This document shows, one piece after another, positions 57,401 to 64,000 of a DNA stretch of 64,000 nt. Position numbers and translations under genes: made by a program. The DNA comes from Heterostelium album PN500. Lineage: Eukaryota; Evosea; Eumycetozoa; Acytosteliales; Acytosteliaceae. A model generated the notes under the pieces. It was not told where the DNA came from. It saw nothing but the letters and a program-made list of their open reading frames with translations, and made no database searches. Positions within the stretch are counted from its first letter, which is position 1. Each line of letters opens with the position of its first letter. The stretch lies in the NCBI RefSeq assembly GCF_000004825.1, contig NW_008805071.1:620001-684000 (forward strand), in the 5' to 3' direction.

Positions 57401-58628
57401 ACCAATGCCAAATAGGCAGTGGTTGGAGACTTTGTATTATTCGATGCCAAAGTTGCCATTGTTAAAATTGAAACCCAAAGAACAGATGTATATAATCCAG
57501 TTTTCTAATGAAAACAACTATTAGAATATATATTGTATTTTCTTTTATAAATATTTATAATAATATACTTACAACTTGATTTAAATGTTGATTATTAAAT
57601 GGTAAAAAGAAAATTGAACCAAATGTTAACCAAATCATACCAATGAAGAATGTAATGGAAAGTACCCATGGATATTTGTAGAGGAGTGTAAAGAAGAATG
57701 AGAATATTGTCTTTACTAATAATATAGTTACATCAAACTAAAATAAATTACAATAAAATAAATTAGAATTTTCTAAAACAAAAGAAAGATTGTTAATTTA
57801 AATCTTTACTTACTCTTGCATGTGGTTTAGCAAATCTTGCTGTAACTGTTGTATCGAATTCATAGTATGTAAGTGAGGTGAGGAATGCTATCAAACTGAA
57901 TGCAATGATTAGAACGATGGAGATGGCAGCCAACGGTGAATTGGTGGAACCGAAACACTGGATTTTCTCATCTTGATCCATGAACTTTGCGAGTACGCTC
58001 TGCCCGATTTGATCACGCTCACAATACAGACTAATAAGGAACAGCGAGATTATAGGTATATATAATACACTAACTGTGAAACTTACGAACCAACGGAGAG
58101 TTCTAATGAAATGGATATTGGCGATCTTTCCTTGATAGAACTTGTAACCAACGTAAAACATATTCAAGAAACCAAGGAGCATCAGCGACACCACAATCCA
58201 GAACAAAATCGTGTATGCCTGATACTTGAACAATGCCGATGGATGTGAAAATGGTGCAATAATACGTGTTAACCAATAACCGGTTTCTCCTCCCCATGGA
58301 AATATAGCTTTAAAACCAAAAGATACCAATTCTGAAAATTGCAAATAAAAAGAAAATAGAAAAAAAAACAAAGTTTGTTTGATTGTTAGAAAACCACAAT
58401 ATTATAATTATATTTGATTAAATTAATTGCCATATACATACGAATGAATTCAATGATTGTACTAAAAATTGTAAGAATCTTTGGGAATGTATTATTCTTG
58501 GTCATGGCATACATGACAGAGTATGCACCCTTCTCAAAAGATTTGGTGAATTTGAAAATCTTTTTGAACGAAGAGTTTGAACTGTTGCCACTACTTCCAT
58601 GGGAATTCCTGGAGTATAATGAAGACAT
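54430..58628 (-). CDS. TmcB-like (tiny macrocysts) multi-pass membrane protein with TPR region and duplicated sensor-like module
   Basis: Four exons (58628-58442, 58331-57814, 57737-57573, 57504-54430) give 1314 residues. A Ser-rich N-terminus leads into about eight hydrophobic segments (to residue 350). A cytosolic helical region at 400-640 has the TPR-type units of TmcB/TmcC proteins (ANLFYQCGLQYFPRSTLVWM, SNFLISVRKDRHVGYASLEK; ATEQYERLLSLNPSSVRVLR). Two copies of a receptor-like module follow: TM, about 210 or 170 extracellular residues, TM, then FRPVVSRI...TLAPRDMVKKL and FRPFIRRL...RLMPKDIQSL. In D. discoideum tiny macrocysts genes affect sexual macrocyst formation. The protein is inferred to be a plasma-membrane sensor; its output is unknown, as no kinase or cyclase domain is attached. 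Confidence 0.85.
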
Positions 58629-59818
58629 TTTATAATCGTGAGCCTTCTAAACACACAATGTAATGAAATGTCTTTAAAATATATATTATAATAGGTAGTA
58701 GTAGTATACAGGTATATATAATTATATTATTACAACAACAATTTTATTTAAAATATGAAAAGGTAGAAAAGTAAGAAAGTAAGACACAACTTAAATAAGA
58801 AATGATGTGTGTGAAATAAAGAAAGAGATAGAGGAGAGATAGAAAATATTATTATTTTTAAAAATAAAAGGATTTAAATATATGAAAAGCTAAATAGGTT
58901 TGGGTATTTTACTTTTATACGTCACCGATTTGCCCAAAGAGAACTTTAAATATTTTAATTGTTATTGAGTATGTGAGTTTTTTCTTCTAGATTCTGTGGT
59001 AGATCATGCGTGATGCAAATGGTATTACTTCTAATCTTTGTTGGTTGTCTCTCTCTTTACCACACCATAAAAAAAATGGCTTGTACCAACATTGGACTAA
59101 CTATTGTTGTTGTTTAGGTGAAAAAAACAAAAATAAAGATCTATGTTCTTTCTTCTTGATTTCGAAAACAAATTTAAATTTAGAAACTTTTTTTTAAATA
59201 CAATCAAATTCAATATGCGCACCTCTTTAAAATGACCACTCTCAATTCATACATCGATCACTTTTTGATCAAAATTGAAATCAAGCAAAAACCAAAATCC
59301 ATCAAAAACAAAAGCAAAAAAAAAACCACAATTTGCAAAACCAATCAAACCATGAATTAGACCAAAACAATCATAACATCTCATAGATCTGTATAATCAG
59401 AGTGCGGGTGGTTGCATCATAAAATGTGATTGGTATCTCAACTTTTATTATTTTTTGTCCGAATCTTTCTCGTAACCTAAAAATACGTTTGTCCAATAAA
59501 AAACAACCCTCTGAAAATAATTTATCATTTGCAAATGAAAAATACAAAAAAAAAAAAAGTGATGGATTCATGCATCAAAAACCACCCTTGCACATAAATT
59601 AAGTTGGAAAAAACCCTTCAACAAAAACCCATCACCAAATTTTTAAGTTTTTTTTTTTGTCCTCTATTTTTTAATTTTTAATTTTTATTTATTTTGGTTT
59701 TTGCAAAAAAAACAAATTTCATCTTCTTTCGGTCCACCCTAATCCATTAAAACACAGTCATTTCTTGCTAAAGTAAAAATTTTGCAACAGTTTTGTTGTT
59801 TTGATCAGATCACTGTGG
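58629..59818. promoter_or_regulatory. Divergent upstream region of TmcB-like and RCC1 genes
   Basis: This 1.19 kb lies between divergent start codons. It contains mixed A/T-rich DNA with AAAACCA-rich patches at 59280-59760. Small ORFs (59006-59197 on +, 59371-59571 on -) have no domain, no splice context and no recognisable homology, so I leave them unannotated. Confidence 0.35.
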
Positions 59819-62167
59819 ATGATGTTAAATACAAATTTCTCAGTTTATTCATGTAAGTTGTAAATAATTATTGTACTGTATTTTCAAGGTTTCAAATCCC
59901 AAAACCATCTTTTAAAATAGATTATCGAGATGCGTTTGGGGTGGCCACTATTTAATATCACCGATTCAGAATTTTGACAAGATGTTTAATTAATTAATCT
60001 ACAAATCTCTGAATTATGTGTGGGTGAATCCTTGAATTCACTGATTAAGTGTGGTTGTTGTTTGCACCTGTTTGTTAACGATATTATTTTGTTTTGTCCA
60101 ACTTTTAATGACCTCTACAACCATACAACTTCCATAAGAAGAGTTGCGATCGATAAAAAAACTTTTTATGTTTTATTTAAAGGTCGGCTGCAGTATATTA
60201 ATAACTACTAACAAGATTTATAAATCTATATTTTTTTTGATATTTATTTTTGTTTTGTTTTTTTTTTTTTTGATATAGGGGGTTCTGGATCAGCTGGACA
60301 ATTGTGTCTGGCAAACGATCTGGATGTGAGTGTACCCAGTAAAATAAACCTCAGTCTGTCAAGAGCTCGTGATTGTCGATCCATTGAGAAATCAAACATT
60401 GTCAATATCGATATTGAAAATCAACAACAAAAACAACAACTTACAATAAACAATATCACATCAACTATCATCAACAAAAACAACAACAGTTCGTTGTTTT
60501 GCGCTACTCCCTCAGTGAAAATCACTGGTGGTGGTTACCATACTGTATTTATTTTCGATCAACCCCAACAAGTCAGTGAAAAAGAAAAAGAAGATTTAGA
60601 TCAATATCACCACGCCAACAATGCTTACCAGCTCTATGTATGTGGAGGTAATGATTGTGGACAATTGGGCACTGGGTTATCTAACAACATCAATACTCTG
60701 ACACCCTTGGACTTGTTACCACCAATAGCTAATATCAGTAGAAGCGGTAGTAATAGCAGTAGTAATAGTGACCACAAGGTATTGGAAGCAGCAGCAGGTT
60801 GGAATCATACCTTGATTTTAGATTGTAAGTAAAATTTATTATATTCTATTTTTTAATTAAACTATATAGAACTTGATTTTCAAAATGATTGATTTAATAA
60901 CTTATATCAATCAAAATTAGCAAATGGTTTAGTATATAGTTTCGGTTCAAATAACCATTCGCAACTTGGGTATTCAACCCCCTCCACAACTTCCACATCA
61001 AATAGTAGCCCAATACCAAAAACAAATATTAATACTCTGCCAGATTGTAAATCATCCTCCACAAGTGAAATTGAAAATTCTATATCCAATTCTATTAAAT
61101 CATTAACAACAAACAACTTAGCATCCAATTTAACAACAACAACAACAACTATTCCAACTACTACTTCTACTTCTTCTACTACCACTGTAAAAAAACCAAG
61201 ATTAATCTTGAAAAGAAAACAACAAAACAACAACAATGTAAAAAATGTTAACCAATTGATACCGAGAGTGATTGAACATCTAAGGGGTATAGCAATTAAG
61301 AGTATATCCTGTGGAATGAGACACTCAACTGCAGTTAGTAGCGAGCTAGATCTTTTTGTATGGGGGTGTAATAAGTTTGGACAATTGGGACTTGACGCCA
61401 ATCAAGATCAAATAGATATACCAACAAAGTTAAAAATAATTCAATTCACCCAGCAGGACTCGGACTCCACTTTATTAGAAGCACAGGCAACAAAGCAGAC
61501 GAGAAGTAGCGGCATTTGTAGTATAGCTAAAGTAGCTTGTGGAGCAAAGCATACCCTCGTCATGAGTAGCGATAATCAACTTTATTCTTTTGGTAGTAAC
61601 AAGTTTGGGCAACTAGGACTTGGTGATACACAAGATAGGTTTAAACCAACATTGGTGAATAGTAATAATAATATTTTAATAGATAAAGAGTTTAATATTC
61701 AATGTGGATGGAGTAACAGTTGTCTATTTAATAAGGTGGATGGTATTTTATATTTATGTGGTCGCGGTGACTATGGACAACTTGGAAACGGTAAATTTCA
61801 AGTGGAACCACAAACTAGTTTCCTACCTCTGCAGAGTCACCCATTTGACAAATCGAGGATATTAGACTACTCGATTGGTTCCGAGCACCTGTTGGTTCTA
61901 ACAGAGGACCTATCGCTCTATTCATTTGGTTGGAACGAACATTTCCAGCTTGGTCTATGCGAAGATGTCTATCCTGGCTTAGACGGAGAGAATCAATGCC
62001 AACCATGTCTAGTTAAACCTATAACCGAAATACTACAGAGCTGTAGTGGCGACTCGGCAGCACCATTCGATGACATCCATCATCAACACCACCATCAAAA
62101 AAAATCAACAACAAAGGCTTTTGTAAAGTGTGGTAGTGGTCATTCTTTTATTATTATCCAAAATTAG
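59819..62167 (+). CDS. RCC1-repeat protein, seven-bladed propeller
   Basis: Three exons (59819-59852, 60279-60824, 60921-62167) give 608 residues. Exon 1 is tiny (MMLNTNFSVYS plus one base), and its join to exon 2 recreates the blade start VYSWGSGSAGQLC. Seven RCC1 motifs follow in order: SWGSGSAGQLC, CGGNDCGQLGTG, SFGSNNHSQLGY, VWGCNKFGQLGL, SFGSNKFGQLGLGD, LCGRGDYGQLGNG and SFGWNEHFQLGL, exactly one propeller. Asn, Ser and Thr-rich inserts separate the blades. RCC1 folds act as exchange factors or protein-binding platforms; this protein has no other domain, so its target is open. Intron 1 is 426 bp, long for this window, with TACTAAC at 60206-60212. Exon 1 is the least certain part. Confidence 0.85.
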
Positions 62168-62495
62168 GAGTGTTTGCAAACAATCAAAAAAAAAAAGCAA
62201 ACCACTTCAATTTCTCATATTTTTACAATAAAAATTTTGGTATTAATTATTAACCTTGCAACCTTTAATTTTAAGAGATATACACATCTGTGTGTTTATT
62301 GATATTTGAGGGAAGAGATTGATGAGATGAGTCATCAATTTAATGATTGAAGTTTTAAAAAATTAATATTTTAATAACTTTTTCTTATAAATAAAAGAAA
62401 AGATATATATTTATTTCTTTCATTTACATAATTAAAATAGATAACTAATTTATTTCATACCTTTTATTTATTCACTTTAATTACACCTAAAAACA
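62168..62495. other. Intergenic spacer
   Basis: This 328 bp A/T-rich spacer contains the RCC1 3' flank and the promoter of the small peptide gene. No element is recognised. Confidence 0.3.
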
Positions 62496-62774
62496 ATGAA
62501 ACAAGAAGGTAAAATAAAAATATTTAAATATAACCATATATTTCCAATTTTATATTAATATTTTTTATTTTTAGTTGTAAAAGCAATAGTTTTGATCAGT
62601 TTAATAAGTTCCAGTAGTTTAGTGGACCAAACAGTTCAAAATGAAGTAAAAATCACAAACTCCAACATTATAAATCCTTTCGATGTAAATACCAGAGCAG
62701 GAAGAAGAAAGCATACAAAACTGACGAGAGAGAATCCAAAAATCACACAAAAGTTTAAATGTCATCATAGATAA
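62496..62774 (+). CDS. Small secreted-like basic peptide precursor
   Basis: Two exons (62496-62508 and 62575-62774) give 70 residues. The 13-base first exon (MKQE plus one base) joins across a 66-bp intron (GTAAAATAAA donor, TTTTTAG acceptor) to give MKQEVVKAIVLISLISSSSL, a plausible signal peptide, followed by a short chain with a dibasic site RAGRRK and a basic, Cys-poor tail ending KFKCHHR. No family is recognised. Evidence for the gene is the intact frame through the splice, the start context AACAATG and the signal-like N-terminus; it could still be a chance model. Confidence 0.5.
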
Positions 62775-63153
62775 ATATTAAATTAAATTGGGTGTTTGTT
62801 ATATAGTAGTAATTTTTGTAAATAAATAAAAAAAATAATTGAATATTTTTAATTGTATCATAAATATATTTATATTATATCTGATATCAGAGATCACTTA
62901 AATGAATTGTGACGTCTTTTTTTATTATTATTATTAATAATATTATAGTATTATAATAATCACATTATGATTTTAAAATGTGAAGTGTGCATCTTTTAAA
63001 GGTAAAGGTTGGTTTGGTATTAATTGTAGATAGTTTGATCGTATTAAATTGATTATTGTTTTTAGGAAATTATTTGTTGAAGTGGTTTGGTTATTTACAA
63101 AAAAAAAAAGGTGAGAATGGATTGGTTGGTTGGTTGGTTGATTGATTGATTCG
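62775..63153. other. Convergent 3' region with (GGTT)/(GATT) repeats
   Basis: This 379 bp lies between the stop codons of the small peptide gene (+) and the coiled-coil gene (-). TTGGTTGGTTGGTTGG followed by TTGATTGATTGATT lies at 63121-63151 in the presumed 3' UTR of the minus-strand gene. Confidence 0.4.
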
Positions 63154-63453
63154 TTAGTTGGCAGCATTTTCATCGTTGGAAAGATCTTCATCATCGTCAT
63201 CTTCTTGGTCAGCAGATTCATTATTGATTTCACTGTTCAATTGTAGACGTATTTCTTCTTTCTTCTTGATGGAATTCTCTTTCAAGTCGGCAATCTTTTT
63301 CTCCATGTGATTCATAATGTCATCGATCTGCAACTTCAACTGATAGTTTAGGTAATCCTCGACCTTCATTTTACCGATATTCACCAAATCATTCTGATCA
63401 ATTAGCAATTCACTATAAATACTACTACTTCTACTGCTATTATTACTATCCAT
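63154..63453 (-). CDS. Small coiled-coil acidic-tail protein
   Basis: A single exon encodes 99 residues. The central 50 residues are strongly helical and coiled-coil-like (YLNYQLKLQIDDIMNHMEKK then IADLKENSIKKKEEIRLQL), and the C-terminus is very acidic (DQEDDDDEDLSNDENAAN). Small coiled-coil subunits of this kind occur in many complexes; I recognise no specific family. The gene is divergent from the truncated gene at 63902. Confidence 0.65.
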   Translation of the reverse strand: MDSNNSSRSSSIYSELLIDQNDLVNIGKMKVEDYLNYQLKLQIDDIMNHMEKKIADLKENSIKKKEEIRLQLNSEINNESADQEDDDDEDLSNDENAAN

Positions 63454-63901
63454 TATTAATTATTATTTCTTAACCTTATATCAAATCTAACAATATTAAT
63501 TGTTAATCATCATTGATTCTATAATTTAAGAAATTGATTGAAAAAGGCGCCAAGTTGATAAAAAAATCGAAAACTTTTTTTAAATTTATTTTTTTATTCA
63601 TTTTTTTTTTTCGAACTACTGTGTTTGGTTTTTTTGTTGATCAAATGATCACACCTTTTTCAGTGAAGATCAATCAAGTACTCTGATGCACCACACCTCT
63701 CTTACTTATCTATATTTATATCTATTAAATTAAATTATTGTAATCAAATAGATTAGATAATTATACATACATACATATACATTTCTATAGAAAGTAAAGA
63801 AAAGAAAAGAAAAGAGCGGAAGTTGTAAAATAGTGGTTCAAACAAACATAGTAGTAGAAGAAAGAAGAAAGTAGAAGAAGTAAGAGAGAAGAAAGTAGAA
63901 G
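63454..63901. promoter_or_regulatory. Divergent upstream region
   Basis: This 448 bp lies between the coiled-coil gene and the last, truncated gene. GAAAAGAAAAGAAAAGAG-type purine repeats and AGAAG runs at 63790-63900 look like a 5' leader of the + strand gene. Confidence 0.3.
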
Positions 63902-64000
63902 ATGGAAGAAGAAGTATTTTCAGATCCACAAGGTAGATTGTTAGCATTGCTAAGAGGTGCAACAACCTCTGATGAAAATACAATCGGTGGTGGATCATCG
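63902..64000 (+). CDS. Start of an unidentified gene, cut by the window edge
   Basis: An open frame from ATG 63902 runs to the edge (33 codons): MEEEVFSDPQGRLLALLRGA then TTSDENTIGGGSS. It is preceded by a purine-rich leader typical of these genes. The fragment is too short to assign to a family; the opening helix EVFSDPQGRLLALLRGA looks structured and the rest looks like low complexity. Confidence 0.55.
   Translation, partial: MEEEVFSDPQGRLLALLRGATTSDENTIGGGSS

Noticed and set aside
59371-59571. 66-residue minus-strand ORF in the TmcB/RCC1 spacer
   Set aside because: It has no domain, no conserved motif and A/T-biased composition; it lies inside a presumed promoter region.
60020-60211. 63-residue ORF within RCC1 intron 1
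   Set aside because: It has no ATG start of its own, lies between a good donor and a TACTAAC branch point, and is not needed for the seven-blade RCC1 model.

Overview
The window is nuclear DNA of a dictyostelid social amoeba. The evidence is AT-rich, homopolymer-rich intergenic DNA, short introns (mostly about 55-130 bp) with GTAAGT/GTATGT donors and TTTAG or TATAG acceptors, Asn tracts written as AAT/AAC runs inside proteins, and typical dictyostelid families: a TmcB-like membrane protein, ankyrin-SAM-TKL and LRR-TKL kinases, a large IPT/TIG-EGF surface protein, repeat-rich ankyrin-like proteins and a BAR-PH-ArfGAP-ankyrin protein. Many conserved exons use G/C-ending codons, which suits a species outside the D. 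discoideum group (a Heterostelium or Cavenderia relative), but I cannot name the species.

Layout. 1-2.4 kb: two head-to-head DUF4419 paralogues, one cut by the window edge. 3.1-6.5 kb: an MFS carrier of the sucrose-transporter type and a Rad60/Esc2/NIP45-like protein with two SUMO-like domains. 6.7-9.5 kb: a seven-exon trehalose-6-phosphate synthase/phosphatase whose catalytic motifs are widely altered. 10.9-16.1 kb: an ankyrin-like protein, a bHLH transcription factor and a TPR protein. 16.2-18.2 kb: two tandem small secreted proteins. 18.7-23.2 kb: a beta-propeller lactonase, an 88-residue stand-alone eEF1B exchange domain and a second ankyrin-like protein. 24.1 kb: an intron-containing tRNA-Tyr(GUA). 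24.8-31.7 kb: a small four-helix membrane protein, an MBOAT lysophospholipid acyltransferase, an ACAP-type ArfGAP and a zinc-ribbon protein. 32.4-39.0 kb: a 1336-residue surface protein, an Mpv17/PMP22 protein and a GPI-anchor-like CAP-domain protein. After 2.9 kb of non-coding DNA, 41.9-48.5 kb holds two TKL kinases. 49.3-58.6 kb: ALDH7A1, a third ankyrin-like protein and a 1314-residue TmcB-like protein. 59.8-64 kb: an RCC1 seven-bladed propeller, a 70-residue secreted-like peptide, a coiled-coil protein and the start of one more gene.

There are no operons; each gene appears to be its own transcription unit, with several divergent pairs sharing upstream regions. Exon boundaries were derived by hand from splice signals, reading-frame continuity and family motifs. 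Every multi-exon model keeps one open frame. No CRISPR array, prokaryotic element or intact transposon was seen. The observations most worth following are the degenerate TPS/TPP, the internally duplicated receptor-like module of the TmcB-like protein, the stand-alone eEF1B exchange domain, the 28-residue NR(T/S)EGCT repeats and the mosaic identity of the DUF4419 pair.
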